Source: Halichondria panicea (taxonomy: Eukaryota > Porifera > Demospongiae > Suberitida > Halichondriidae). From it: a DNA stretch of 64,000 nucleotides. The position numbers were made by a program, and so were the translations under genes. Of this stretch, positions 35,101 through 53,200 are shown in pieces; positions within the stretch are counted from its first letter, which is position 1; each line of letters opens with the position of its first letter. Where the stretch lies: contig NC_087379.1 of assembly GCF_963675165.1 (NCBI RefSeq), positions 7,594,339 to 7,658,338 of the forward strand, read 5' to 3'. The notes under the pieces were generated by a model, which did no database searches, was not told where the DNA came from, and saw only the letters and a program-made list of their open reading frames with translations.

Positions 35101-38100
35101 GCGTGGTGAAGGATGGACAGTTGTCTCTGTTTCACAATCAAGGGGACAAATCAGCCATCACGTCCATCGACCTCCTAGGCTGCTCTATTGAGCTGGTCAG
35201 TGTACCTCGCTCGAGCGCCTACAAGTTGGTGTTTAAAGTGAACCTCAGCTCTGGAGATAAGACCCACACCTTTGCTGCCCCCTCTGAGACTGAGATGTAT
35301 GCCTGGGTGAGTGCCTTGAGGGACAGCTCCTGTGAGACACAATCTCAGAATGAACTGTCCACTGGAGGATCCAACAACAGCTCTCCTGCTCTATCCGTGA
35401 GTACACACACAGACACTATATACGATTAGAAATTACCTTTAGGCCACCCATTTAGAACACACGCTACATGTACATTCACATGTAATGTACTTTATTCTCA
35501 TTACTGGTACAAATTAGTCTCATTATCAGTACAAATTTTATTCTCAATGCAAATGTGTTTCCATTGTAGTAGTCAGGAGAGTGCATTTTCATGTAACTAA
35601 ATTCTCCTCTTCTCTCTATGTAGGGCAAAGCTTCTCTCCGGAAGAAGCTCAGTAAAGCGAAGCTCTCTGAAGTGGACCTCATCAGCTATGTAGCAGCCTC
35701 TACTCTCATCAACCCTGCCATCAGTGGGTTTGCTGATGTTCAAGTCAGTCCTGAATCTTGGTCCCGCTTCTGGTGTGTCCTGCACAGCGATTGCCTCTAC
35801 ATCTACCAAACACAACAGTCGACGGCTACAATCAAGACTGTTGTATTGCCTGGATATGACATCCACGTAGCTGATCCCCTCACCTATAAGAGGCAATATG
35901 CTATTCTCCTGAACCACAGCGGAGTGGCTCCTGTGTGTATAGCCGTTAACGATGAGCTGGAGCTCAACCAATGGCTGTCAGCATTGGACAGGGGTGCCCG
36001 AGGCGAGGGTCTCAACAGCAAGTTAGAGAAGAGGACCAGTAAGCCACTGCTGGACGAGAAGGCACTGGGTAGTGGGAAGATGACCTCTCGTGGTAGTGGT
36101 GGCAGCAACAAGAAGGGACCAGTGAGGGCAGACCACACCATCAGCACTCTCAAGGTGAGCTCACAATTCAGTGTGTGTCATAATGTACATATTTGGGAAC
36201 TCTTCAAACAACAGCCATAACTTGAATTCCGTGGATCCAATTTCAAAATGTTCATGATTTTCTGAAAGCTTACAAAAATACCATTCAAATGGTGTGTTTT
36301 AATCCAAACTTTCATCGGGGCCCTAATTTGTCATTTTTCAGCCTTGGACCATGGGCTATTATTCATGGTAGGACCAAATTGGCAGATACTTTTATTGCTC
36401 AAATAAGAACTTTGATGACACCATTTGAAAGGCCTCTTTCTAAGCTTTCAGAAAATCAGAAAATCGTTAAAATTGGATACACAAACTTTAAGTTGTGGCA
36501 GCTGAAAGAGTTCTGAACCGAGATTAAACTGAAGGGGGGGGGGGGTAGTTGAACATCTTTCAACAGCCGTAACTTTAGTACCGTTGATCCAATGTCAAAA
36601 ATTTTATGATTTTCTGAAAGCTTAGAATGATATCTTTCAAATAATGTGTTTCAATCCAAAATTTTGTTGGGGCCCTAATTTGTGATTTTTCGGCCTTGGA
36701 CCATGGGCTATTATTCATGATACGGCCAAATTGGTAAATATTTTTATTACTCAAATAAAAACTTTGATGACACCATTGGAAAGGTATCTTTCTAAGCGTT
36801 CAGAAAATGTTTGACATTGAATCAACGGTACAAAAGATAGAGCTGTTTTATTTATTATGCATTGCTGAAATGTTGTGTTGCTAGAATGAAGTATTTTATG
36901 TGTGTACTGGCCAGACCCCACCAAAAAATATTTGTATAAACAGTCCCTAACCCCGCCCCCTGTACAGGACGGAGGTTCTGTTGACTCTATCCCCTCGTCC
37001 ATCAATAAGAGCCCTGAAGTTCATCAAGACTCTGTTATTCGTCGCTTTGAAAAGAGGATCCGTAAAACCCACCGAGTTGCCAACCAAACAGAGCAGAAAC
37101 TAAAGGAGCATCAAACAGCTTTACTGCACTTTAAGAAAGAGCTATCTCGCCACCTGATAAAGTTGAAAGAACTCTCAGAATCGGGTGAAGCTAGTGCCAA
37201 ACGAAGACTCGATGACGTCCGTAAGAAACTAGCACAAGTTGATAAGATTGTTCCGTACCTTGGCAAGTATGTGGCTGTGAATAGACAAGCTGAGGGGCAG
37301 ACTGTGGCCGTACTCAAGGAGTGCTGTACTATGGAGATACAGAAAATGGCGAGAGCTTCTATCTATCCTGAAACTAGCACACCCAAGGAGAACAGGAGCA
37401 AGAGTGCTAGGAGCAGTAAAGATCACACGGACACCATCGAGGAACTGGTGAAAGAGGAGAGTCCATACGCATCGCTCACTGAGATAATGCCAGAGGTACA
37501 AAAGATCAAAGCCAAGAGTAACTATGCCCAGCTGGACTTTAGTCGAGTGCCCTCTCCTGAGGGTACAATAAGACCCCCCTCTGTGAACTATGCTGAGGTA
37601 CAGATCGGCTCCGGAGGGAAGGGAGTGATATTGAATGGGACTGTGCCAGCTCCGAGTATTGCCACTCACTCAACTATCGCTGTTGCCCTTGGAGACGAGA
37701 GTAGTGTACCTACCGAGGGTGCTAGTGAGGGTGATGTATCACATGACATCACTCTGACACCAGAGAATGCCGCTACCCTCACACCCCCGACACCACGACA
37801 TCTAGAGACAGTACAAGAGGTTGCCAGCACACCTCCCAGTCCAAGTCATCCACCCCCCACAGTGCCGCCTCCTCCACCCCCTGCAGAGCCGATTATTGTA
37901 TCAATACCCCCCACAGTGCCACCCCCTACAAAAACAATTATTGCACCGACACCCCCCACAGAGCTACCGGAAGTCGTTCCACCACCACCAAAAACATTTG
38001 AATTACCCCCCACAGATATTCCCATTGTACCCCCACCCCCCACAGAGCTGATCACAGATGATGTTGCTAGACCCCCCACAGTGCCTCAACGATCATCTTC

Positions 38101-38430
38101 GCTGGAGCCTCCCACAAGCACAGATTCATCGCCCACACACAAGGCCCCCCCTAGAGTGGCGAGGAAACCCTCTAAGAGTATGAACGGTCGCATTGAGGGG
38201 GCGGATAGGGAGACGACGTCACCGGCCCGACAAGATGTCACCTCCGTACTCTCCTCAGTACCCAGCGTCATGGACAGAATCAAGGTACGCTATATAGTTA
38301 TATGTACATGTAAAGTACATGTATACAGTAGTGTATGTGTGTCGGCATGTTAGCAGTAAAAAAACATCACTTTTTTCATTCACTTTTTCTTTCTTTCCTC
38401 CATCTGCAGGCTCTTCACGGGAAACCCTGA
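25434..38430 (+). CDS. large multi-PH-domain scaffold with phosphotyrosine-type motifs
   Basis: Thirteen phase-compatible exons give about 1,883 residues: 25434-25470, 25879-26085, 29148-29866, 30934-31301, 31771-31961, 32097-32158, 32491-32668, 32910-33220, 33445-33990, 34233-35396, 35624-36154, 36968-38284, 38410-38430. I see six PH-like folds, each with the late Trp: about residues 92-225 (YLLRRDDKYRWHRSWC), 416-505 (GYLFKKTSSGSWKKRWC), 743-842 (GHLHKRERLTWTKLYC), 974-1075, 1142-1240 (GHLKKASNSHSGKWKERYC) and 1284-1385. Between PH2 and PH3 are YSVP, YSVP, YDVP, YDDP and YDYP. After PH6 come a basic coiled coil (about 1456-1560), SPYASL, SNYAQL and VNYAEV, and a proline-rich tail. PH domains suggest membrane or cytoskeleton recruitment; YxxP motifs suit Crk/Nck SH2 docking. 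It loosely recalls AFAP or Gab-type adaptors, but I cannot name an orthologue. Confidence 0.82.
26910..27222. repeat. 44-bp minisatellite, about 7 copies
   Basis: The unit GTCGCTAACCGTACACACAG then CTCGTTAGTTGTGCACCGCT and CTCT is 44 bp and repeats about seven times with few changes. It lies in the 3-kb intron 2 of the PH scaffold. Confidence 0.92.
28584..28824 (+). promoter_or_regulatory. possible internal promoter and alternative first exon of PH scaffold
   Basis: A TATA-like TATATAA lies at 28584-28590. An ATG at 28770 opens MEHLDFEDSFWKLFIENT, and the exon could end at 28824 before a GT (ACAT|GTGTGT). That leaves phase 1, exactly what exon 3 (29148) needs, giving ENT-F-SELLDQSK. This would replace the first two coding exons. 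The donor is weak, so this is a hypothesis. Confidence 0.4.
31521..31671. repeat. foldback element in PH scaffold intron
   Basis: The left arm CGGCATACCAGAGGAGGTAT, continuing GACAGGCG, is mirrored by CGCCTGTCGTACCTCCTCTG then ATGCCG. An inner pair (GCAATTAGTCTTTGATT against AATCAGAGGCTAATTGC) extends the stem. It looks like a short non-autonomous element or an RNA hairpin. Confidence 0.7.
32270..32420. repeat. degenerate family A fragment
   Basis: A weak match to the dispersed family A element in the intron before the YSVP exon, with ACACCGTCTGAAAGTGCTTA and TTTAAGCTTTCATAAAATCA. Only half the element can be recognised. Confidence 0.4.
36205..36520. repeat. dispersed inverted-repeat element, family A copy 5
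   Basis: A well preserved copy in the last large intron of the PH scaffold, with the central word CCTTGGACCATGGGCTATTA and mirrored AAGCTTTC arms. It is nearly the same as the 10735-11055 copy. Confidence 0.75.
36545..36845. repeat. dispersed inverted-repeat element, family A copy 6
   Basis: A second copy immediately next to copy 5 in the same intron and the same orientation, separated by a G run. It has TTTTATGATTTTCTGAAAGC and GGACCATGGGCTATTATTC. Confidence 0.75.
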
Positions 38431-38631
38431 ACATTTGTATAGCTACTGTTTGTACTAAAACTTTCTCTCTCAACTTTCCTACATGTATTATATATTGCTC
38501 TGTTTGTATGCTAGCTGCACATCACATGCACTGTGTTATACCCACTGTTTATCCAATTAATTGTTCTCAAATTAAAGATTTGAATTTCACATAATTATTA
38601 AACAGTCTGCATGTTATTCACCAGTGTATAA

Positions 38632-38637
38632 AATAAA
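38632..38637 (+). terminator. poly(A) signal of PH scaffold
   Basis: AATAAA about 200 bp after the stop codon at 38430. The convergent RER1 stop is at 38708, so the two 3' UTRs almost meet. Confidence 0.5.
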
Positions 38638-38707
38638 GAGAGCACATGAGACTATATAATTACCGTATATAATTTTGCTATACAACATTGTTCAGTGCCT
38701 AGAGAGT

Positions 38708-40468
38708 TCATTGTGAAGGAATGGCCTCTTCCTTGCCCTTGTATCGCCTCTTGCCATAGCTGAATGGGAGGTACCTGTAGCGAACCATGTGCTGTGGGGG
38801 TGTGTGTGTGTGGTGAGGGTGTGTGTATATAGTGGGGGTGTGTGTGGCGTGTGTGTGTGTGTGTATAGTGGGGAGGGGGGAGTGATAAAAATAACATGCC
38901 TATAGTCATCTAATATTATATAATAATTATATATAGCTACGCACACAATTATAGACATCATACTCCGTAGTAGAACCATAGATAAAAGAGAGAAATGGAT
39001 AGGAAACGGATCACGTGATCCCATAAGCTGCATATAAAATACATACACTGAGCTAAGATACAGCCGTGTTTCGCTCCCAAACCCCCAGGAAAACTACTTC
39101 TATGGCTGTTTTGAAAAATTCAGACCTTTCCAAGTCTCCCTACCACTTCAATTTAATGTCCTTTTATACTAGGTATCATTTGGAAATAACAGAAACTTTT
39201 TTGGGATTGCTAAGAAGTAGCTAGAGGTACAGAAACATTGCTTTCACTACTTAGGATGTTTCTTGTACCAATAACACCTATAATACAGCTAGAACAACCT
39301 ATATAAGTAGTGTACTGTGTGTCATATAGCCTCAAGTATTAAACAGAAGTAAAAGTTCAGCAGCAGGGTTCTCACACTGACAGTAAGACAATCATTTGTC
39401 TCTTTTTTGTGTTTTTGGCCATTTTTTTCCATGTACAGTTGGTGGCCTCAAATGAATCCCGGGGAAACGCGGATAGTTTTCGAGGCGCTAAGTGTTTCCT
39501 ATCCATTTGTCTCTTTTATCTATGGTAGAACAAGCATACCTTGATCTGCCTTCTCATGGTGATGACCAGGAGCATGATGAAGTAGATAACCAGGATAGGC
39601 CAAAACACGGGGATGTTGAACAGAGAGAAGAAGGTGCAAAACAGAGCTATCAGAATAGACCGTATCGCAGACAACCTGAACAAGAACACACACACACACA
39701 GGGATGATAGTACCACAGGAGCGCACACACATAGAGGGATGATAGGAACACACACACACACACACACGTGGCACATGATAGTACCACAGAGTACAATGTC
39801 AGTGCAACTCACCAAAACTTAAATTCTGGTAATCGTCGAATGAATGGTTTGAACTCTTCATTAGACGATGTCGGCAATCCTGGTCCATCCTCTGCAGACA
39901 ACAACACAGACACAGTCAGTACATAGCTACATGCTCAGTAACTATAATTATTACCGATATCATCCTCTTCTGCTGCGGCCGGGTCAAACTTTGGAGTGAG
40001 GAACGCTATGAAGAGGTTGAGGAGGTAGATGGCCAGGGCGTAGGTGACTATGTACCAGCCTTGCAAGAAGTACACTCTCACAAAATAGAGGAGCAATAGA
40101 ACAGTGCAGCCTATCCAACGAGGGATGGGGAATGGGACTACCAAGTCTAGGTATTTTTGGTACGCCTGTGTGTGTGGGGGGGTAGTGAGTGTGTGTGTGT
40201 GTTGTGGGGGGGGTAGTGAGTGTGTGTGTGTGTTGTGGGGGGGGGTAGTGTGTGTGTGTGTGTGTGGATACTAGATTACATAGATAGCCACTTACTATAG
40301 ATATTCGCTGAAATATTGAGGGACTCGAACTTGTCACAAGTGGATCTGCATAATTGTGGAACAGATGAATGGGGTGTGTCTGTAACATGATATTAGAGTC
40401 TCTGGAAACGCTCACAAGCTCTCTTCACTATGGCAATAATAGTATCAGTACGTTAACTCACCACTCAT
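38708..40468 (-). CDS. RER1: RER1, Golgi-to-ER retrieval receptor
   Basis: RER1 is a four-pass Golgi membrane protein that returns unassembled subunits to the ER. Six exons join in phase: 40468-40462 (ATG AGT G), about 40345-40296, 40166-39951, 39893-39814, 39676-39540 and 38791-38708. Signature segments are [72 protein letters not shown] and [20 protein letters not shown]. All are close to vertebrate RER1. The C-terminus is short (KEEAIPSQ). A 550-bp MITE sits in the last intron. The gene is head-to-head with the RNF212-like gene. Confidence 0.95.
38976..39525. mobile_element. 550-bp MITE in RER1 intron
   Basis: The ends CCATAGATAAAAGAG and CTCTTTTATCTATGG belong to a 32-bp terminal inverted repeat with one mismatch. 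The element is flanked by direct TAGAA repeats (38971-38975 and 39526-39530), which look like a 5-bp target-site duplication. It has no transposase frame. Confidence 0.88.
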
Positions 40469-40730
40469 CTTCTCTGTGCTCTCTCAAAGGGTCTCCTCAG
40501 TCAACAATGGAGCATAGTCCAGTCACTATTCAACTCTTTGTGTTGGTTTAATCTCAATATTACAGAAATGGCAAGTTATTCGCATTAATTGAAAGAGGTC
40601 AAAGTTCAGAGAGAAAGGTTGCGGTATGATAGGAACGAATCGTTATAATTATTGAGAGGTCAAAGTTCAAAGAGAGTGTTCCGTTTGGAAGGAATCGTTA
40701 AGAAGATAACCTTAAATCGTATCCAGAGAG
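40469..40730. promoter_or_regulatory. putative bidirectional promoter, RER1 / RNF212-like
   Basis: Only 262 bp separate the two divergent start codons. A direct repeat of GAGAGGTCAAAGTTCA-type words (near 40597 and 40653) is the only notable structure. Confidence 0.4.
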
Positions 40731-43452
40731 ATGTCGTGCAGCAGTGGATCTGCAGCTCGTCCTTCGCTGCCAAGCGAGCTGGAGTGGGTCAGTTGTGTAG
40801 CGTGTGGGAGGAGCTATGAATCTGAGCTCTTGTTGTCCAACTGTGGACACATTTACTGCTTGCAATGTAAAGGTATGTATGAGTTGGTTGCACTGCACAC
40901 ACGTGTACGTAACCATGGTATCGTTGTGCAGATCAGGGACGACAGCATTGTACACTGTGTAACAGGTCGGCCATCAAGTTCATGCCAATCACTGCAGATA
41001 TTAAGGTATATATTCTTTATAAATTATTATGGTTGTATGTATCTATGGCAACACAGCGAAACCCTCAAGTGGGTCATCTGTTTTGCAATGTGAACCAGAC
41101 ACTCAAGAGCATCCTCGATGTAAGCTCCAACTCTAACACAATACCCTCTAGTCTGTATAGTATTCTTATTCCCACAACAACTTTAATACCTGTATAATTT
41201 TATACATACATGTAGGTGATTGTCTTCCAAGATATGCACAAGAGAGCGCACATCAGGAAGGTTGGTGGTACCTTACTACATATGACAGTGTACAATTATT
41301 CATTCTGGTTACACAGATGAACTCCATGAGGCGTGGTGTGCCCCAACACTCTCAGCAGACATTGCAACAGAAGCTGATGGAGAGAAGGCAACAAGTTAGT
41401 GTAGTGTTGCTAGGTTGTTGGACATTTGCCTTTGATGGCCCATAACTTATGTTGGGAATGTCTAATTTCAAAGCTAAAAGATGCATTTAGTAGCTGTTTG
41501 GTAGTGCTACAATATCGTGTGCTTTGATCAGCAATTGCTTTCGGGCCCAAGTGTTGCATTTTCAGGAAAAAAGCGTGGGCTATTAGTGGGTGTTTTCAGA
41601 ATCAGGCTTGTTTCTCGATGCTAACCATAACTTGTGTTGGGAACATCCAATTTCCTCTGCAGTAGTGAGATCAACATAATAGTAGATTCCTATTGGTGGT
41701 CCATAGTAACAGTGTTCCATTTTTCTGCAGACTATTGCTACTCTGAAGGAGGCAGAACAGCTGGTGAGGGAAATGAGGGCACTGGGGCTGCAGAATGGAG
41801 ACATGTTGTGCTACCCTAATAGCAGTGGGGACAAAGTAAATGGAATGAACATATTGCAAATGAGTGTCAAGTTAATCAACGCAACCAAGCCTGGGTCTGA
41901 CCTACACAAGGTTGCTGCACTGCTGAAACAATCACCCTCGATACGACAATCCAAGAATTACTGCAATACGCCCTCGTCCAAAACAGTGCCAACCAACACT
42001 CCTCAGTTGGCTGCTATGAGATCCACTCCTGTGTCTATGATGAGTACTTCATCACTGCAACCCACACCCACACACACGGCAAAGACAGGAGCACAACCCA
42101 CACCCACACCTGTGTCCACGAAAACACCATCCTCACAGCATGGTACCAAGAGCTACTTCACAGCCAAAGGTTCAGCAGCTCGATCAGTGCCCCCCAAAGT
42201 AGTGACCCCCAGAGCAGCGTCGAGGGGGCAGTCTCCGATGGTGACCCCTCAGTCTAAAAGAGCCGCCCACCACCTCCACACACCCACCAACTCTGTGATG
42301 GCACATCAATTTGGACTGAGCTCGTTCTCAGGTTCAGGTATTAATGACGAGTGGAAAATGTTCGTATTTATTGATAATAATCGCTTTTTTGTTCTATTCA
42401 GTTAGACGCCCGCTGCCCCAGCAGAGGGGGTCAATGGTGAGTGTCCCCCGTGTGTCTGTATGTATGTAGTGACCCCCTCTCCCCACAGCCACCCCCTCCA
42501 CCACCGCCCACACTCCCACTACTCACAGGGGCACATCCCAACAGTTCTTGTGAGGCTAACAATTCATTATTTGCCCCCTACATAATTATAATTAGTTATG
42601 ATTGCAGGGTCTACCCCAATGTCAGTGAGCAGTGCATCTCCCAAAGACTTGGTGAGTTCAATCATACTTATGCTATTTAAAATTACTTTTACTTCCCTAT
42701 AATTATAGTATTCTCACAATCGACGGCTGCCCTCCTCCCACATAACCCCCTCCCCTCGTGTCTATGTAAGCTATCGCTAGTCATGTGCCTACCACATGCA
42801 CACACACACACACACACACACACACCCTCCCCCACCCACACACACACACACACACAGCACACACCACAGTCCCTACAGCAGCACAGCGGAGGTTTGTCCC
42901 CCAATAATAATAGCTAACATACAAGTAGTACACACACTATTTGGTTCCACCCACAGGGTCTCAGCGATCATCAGTGAGGAGATCGGCTGAAGCACCGGGT
43001 CCCTACCTCACACCATCCGGCAGCAGCAGCAGGAAAAGAGTACGTATGATGTCATCACAGTGTCATAATATTATTGTAGCACTACCAAACAGCTACTAAA
43101 TGCATATTTTAGCTTTGAAATTAGACGTTCACAATACAAGTTATGGCCAATCAAAGTCAACCCTGATTCAATTTATATAGCCCACGCTTTCACAGTTATT
43201 GTTCTACATGAACGCTACATGTTAATTAGTCTCCCCCCCACACTATCTCATGTTAATTAGTCTCTCCCCCACACTCTTATGCAGACACTAGTGACTCCTG
43301 ACTCTGGGAGACTGTCCCTCCGAGCGAGGCCAGCTGGTGGGAGACTAGTACGCACTGGTACCGACTATCAGAGCCCCTCCCCCATGACCCAGGGGACAAC
43401 CCCTAGCAGCACTGCAAGACTACCTAACAGTGCGAGAATGGACGTTTGCTAA
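40731..43452 (+). CDS. RNF212: RNF212-like RING protein (ZIP3/HEI10 class)
   Basis: RNF212-class RING proteins act in SUMO or ubiquitin conjugation at meiotic crossover sites. Exon 1 (40731-40872) and exon 2 (about 40930-41006) build a RING: WVSCVACGRSYE, NCGHIYCLQC, then HCTLCNRSAIKFMP. Later exons (41057-41119, 41216-41260, 41319-41394, 41731-42336 and four or five short ones to 43452) give a coiled coil (KLMERRQQTIATLKEAEQL) and a long Ser/Thr/Pro tail rich in TP and SP sites, ending in SARMDVC. This N-terminal RING, coiled coil, Ser-rich tail order is that of Zip3/RNF212. I am sure of the RING class but less sure of one-to-one orthology. Exons near 42400-42540 have ambiguous phase. Confidence 0.8.
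41405..41640. repeat. dispersed element, family B copy
   Basis: In an intron of the RNF212-like gene. It carries GCCCATAACTTATGTTGGGA, then AGCTAAAAGATGCATTTAGT and GCTGTTTGGTAGT, inverted relative to copies at 43075, 44270 and 53660. Confidence 0.6.
42805..42858. repeat. CA microsatellite in RNF212-like intron
   Basis: Two CA runs are split by CCTCCCCCACC just upstream of an exon. Not coding. Confidence 0.8.
43075..43200. repeat. dispersed element, family B copy
   Basis: ACTACCAAACAGCTACTAAA, TGCATATTTTAGCTTTGAAA and CACAATACAAGTTATGGCCA, in an intron of the RNF212-like gene. Confidence 0.65.
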
Positions 43453-43616
43453 TAATCACTCATTCTATTTATGCATTATTTCATAATTATTATATCCACA
43501 TGTTGAAGCTGTTTGGCAAAAATTAATACTTATTCTTGTTAAAGTGAACGTATAAAATTTGACATAATAGCGTTTTGCTAAAATACACAAAAAAAGACAA
43601 AGCTATTGATAGCTGA

Positions 43617-49768
<6,152 letters not shown>

Positions 49769-50289
49769 CTTGTTATAGTGTATCTCTCTTGCTTGGTCCA
49801 ATATAAAGCTTTGGTTCAATAGTAGTGGTGTCTTGGAAAGTTGTGTAATTTTGTTTAATAGCCTCAATGGTTTTTTCCCTTGCCAAAGTAAGAGGTGGGT
49901 GGGGCTGGTCTGCCTGTTGGAAGGCATATGACGTCATACATCTCTATCGTTAATACTTCGAGGTCAGGCCGCCAACAACTGCAGATCAATTATAAGTGGG
50001 AGGAGCCGATTGCAGTTGGGCATCCTCGGTATCCAGCCGCGGGTTACACATGACAGTCTTCAGAATAAATTATACCAACAGTTTCACAATCAAGTCATTT
50101 TTGACACAATAATAATCACAAAATTATTCCAGCTGCGTGCTCATAATAAATTAAGACAGGACATATAAATTGCACAAATAATATATTAACACACACAACA
50201 TTCAAAGAAACACCTACACAGAGAAAGAGAGACTGTCAAAGAACAACATCAACACATATTGCATGACTCTAAAATGGGAGGGTGTGTTG
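49769..50289. other. gap between eIF4G 3' end and HPS3 start
   Basis: Both genes are on the minus strand. The part next to 49768 should hold the HPS3 promoter and 5' UTR. The rest is AT-rich and probably the eIF4G 3' UTR, whose stop is at 50290. No further gene was seen. Confidence 0.5.
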
Positions 50290-53200
50290 TCAAGACGCTC
50301 CAGCTTCATCTGATTCAGCACTAGCATTGTCCAACCATTCATAGAATGAGCGAGTGTTTTGAATACAGTTCCCTTTGCCATACTTCTCTGTGCCGTTGTC
50401 TTTCCACCAGCGGAAACTTTCTTCAGTAATCAACTCCTTATCGTAGAGCTCGTCGAACATCTGTTTGAGTAGCTCTGTGGGGGTGGGTGTGGTTAGGGGT
50501 GTGGTTACAGAAGTGGGGTTACTGTATAGCATAATAATGTACATACATCACACTTTGGCAAGCTATTTTTGGGAGGCCATAACTTCAATAAAAAGCAAGA
50601 ACTATAAAAACTAAAAGATGCATTCTGTAGCTCTTGATACACCCTATCATAATTATGATATGCTTAGATCAAAAAGTTTTGGAAGAAAAAAACAGTTATT
50701 TTAACAAAAGATGAAGGATTATAGCCTTCTGCTAATTCTCACAAAGCACACAGCCCATTGCAGTCTCTCAGAATCAGGAATAACAAATGTGTTCGTAGAA
50801 GGCTTACTAGGGGGGTGCTCCAGCTTGGTGACGACCACTTGCAGGGCGTACAGTATCTGCACCTGCAACTCTCGATCCTCGTCTACGTACTTTTTGAGAA
50901 CTGTTGCTCTCTTTACAAACATATCCTCGTTGTAAATGACGGAGGTACCAGAGCCTGAGGGCAGGGGAGGGGGGGGGGAGTATATAGTAAAGAAAAGGAG
51001 AGATAGTGGGGATGAAGTCAACCCGCACACACACATACATACCTGACACAGTGGCAGAGCAAATGGCGGTTGCTAGGGCATGAACAAAGTCAGGACTCTT
51101 GGAATTCCCCACAGCGCCAGATTTCTAGTGTGTGGGGGGGGGGCAATATCACATGACTCCAGTGTACAACGAAACCACTCACCTCTACCCAGTCAAATAT
51201 ATCATCAACAGTGTTGTCAGTACTGGAAATAAGCTCGGATAACTGTTGATAGTAGGTAGGGATTTGAGGGGCGGGTGTTGGGAGTAGAAACTGGAGGGAC
51301 TACAGAGGGACATGACGTCATACACAATTGTACGCTATGGGGTGTGGTCTCACATACCTGCTTGGTGAGGAACTCTGATACGTCCTCTGAATTAACTCCT
51401 AATTGCGTCCACTCCAGTTTGGAGACCCCCCACAGTGATTGGACCTCCTCCTGTGATCCTAGACTTTGCCCACATTGCACTAGTATCTCGGCCACCATCA
51501 CAGCTGCCTTACCAGACTCCACCTGTCAGCGGGAGAGGAATACAGTTTAAAACCATTTCACCTCACTTTCAAAAGCAAAAAACAGAAATTCTACTCTAAT
51601 CTACGAGAGCCTAGTGCTTTCTCTAATAATAAGGTTTGTATTTCACAAAGGTTGTACTGTATTGTACGTGACTCACGAGTTCCGGAGGGGCCTGTGCTAG
51701 TGTGGAGAGGGGGAGGGCTGCGTGGGCGAAGACAGGAGAGAGGATCTCGGCCAGGTACGGCCATAGCTTGGGGAAATCCATGGCCAAGTCATCAGCTATC
51801 TCAAGCAGCTCGTTAAGTCTGAGGGGGGAGGGAGGTCATTATTTAAATTTAAGATACAATATCCAATCTAAAAATGGAGGGACATTAATTTCATGTAGTG
51901 AACATTATGTGTGTACCCAGACAACACTGACATAATGCCTCACCCGTCCAGGAACTTAGTCTGTGAGAGCAGTCCATCCTTGATCAGCTTCTCCATTAGC
52001 TTGCCAGCTGCTTGCCTTACTACCACCTTTTTCTCCAGTGAGTGCATGATGGCCTCTGAGACTAACACACTGAGCAGGCCAGGGGAGTGCATCTCAACCA
52101 CACACTCGACTGCCTCCTACACACACACACACACATGAGAGAGGTCATACATGTAGCTACAAGGACTAGCTGTCAGTGATATTATTGTGGTTATGCTGTT
52201 TGGAAATTCTCTGTTGCAAGTGCACTCGATCCACTGTAAAAGCTGTAATCCCATACCATCCCACACACAATGACCGCACGCCATTGCCACAATACTAGAC
52301 AGCATTACACGCTATAGATCAGACAAGTACCTTGATGTCAGCATTGTCTGCCAGCTCGTCCACAATGGTTCTTGTTTTCCGTTGTACAGTATCTTCGTCC
52401 AATGCATCTGGCTCTGGAGGAGGGGGTGGTTTGGGGGTGGGGCCACTCATGGAGCGTGAAGGTTTGTTGGTAAGCTTAGCAACGGCATCCAGAGCAGCTA
52501 GCATTTCACTGGTACTACTTCTCTTAGGACCAGACCCAGAGCCACGCCCACTAGGTCCCTTGTCTCGTTTAGAACCACTTGTACTCGAGCGTGATGGTTT
52601 CTTGTCCTTGTCACCCCCTCCTGGGGGGTTGGAGGGAGGGGGTTGGTTCCTAGACCACGCCCCTGGGCGCTGAGGACCGAGGGTGGGTGGGCCAAGCACA
52701 GCCTGTAGGGACACGGAGTGGTGTGTGTTACAGTCAGCTGCAATATAGTCAGTACTGTCTATACCTTAATGCAAGAGTAGATAAGAGTTGCTACCAATTT
52801 GAGCAAATTTTGTATTAACGCTAAATTAAGTCCACGCTAATAATTAAACGCATTTTGAATCTCATAAAAAAACGGGGAAATTTTTTTTGTACTTTTGAGA
52901 GTATGCTAAGCTCTTTTTTCTTCTGTATCTTTCATTCACCTTAATACTAACATTGTCACTCACTGTAGGGTCTTTCTTGTCCTTGCTCCTAAGTGCAGCT
53001 AGTCTCTTAGTGTCCACCTTCGGCTTCTCCCTGGACATTCTCTCTTTGTCCCCCTTAGTGGCATAGGTGGTATACTCCTCTTTACCCATTGGTCCACTTC
53101 TGCTGCGTCTGTCATCGCCTCGTTTACCGTACGACATAGCCTGGTGAGCCGCCACTATCCGTTTGTCCTCTTCCTCGGCTAACTTTGCCTCCGCATGGAT

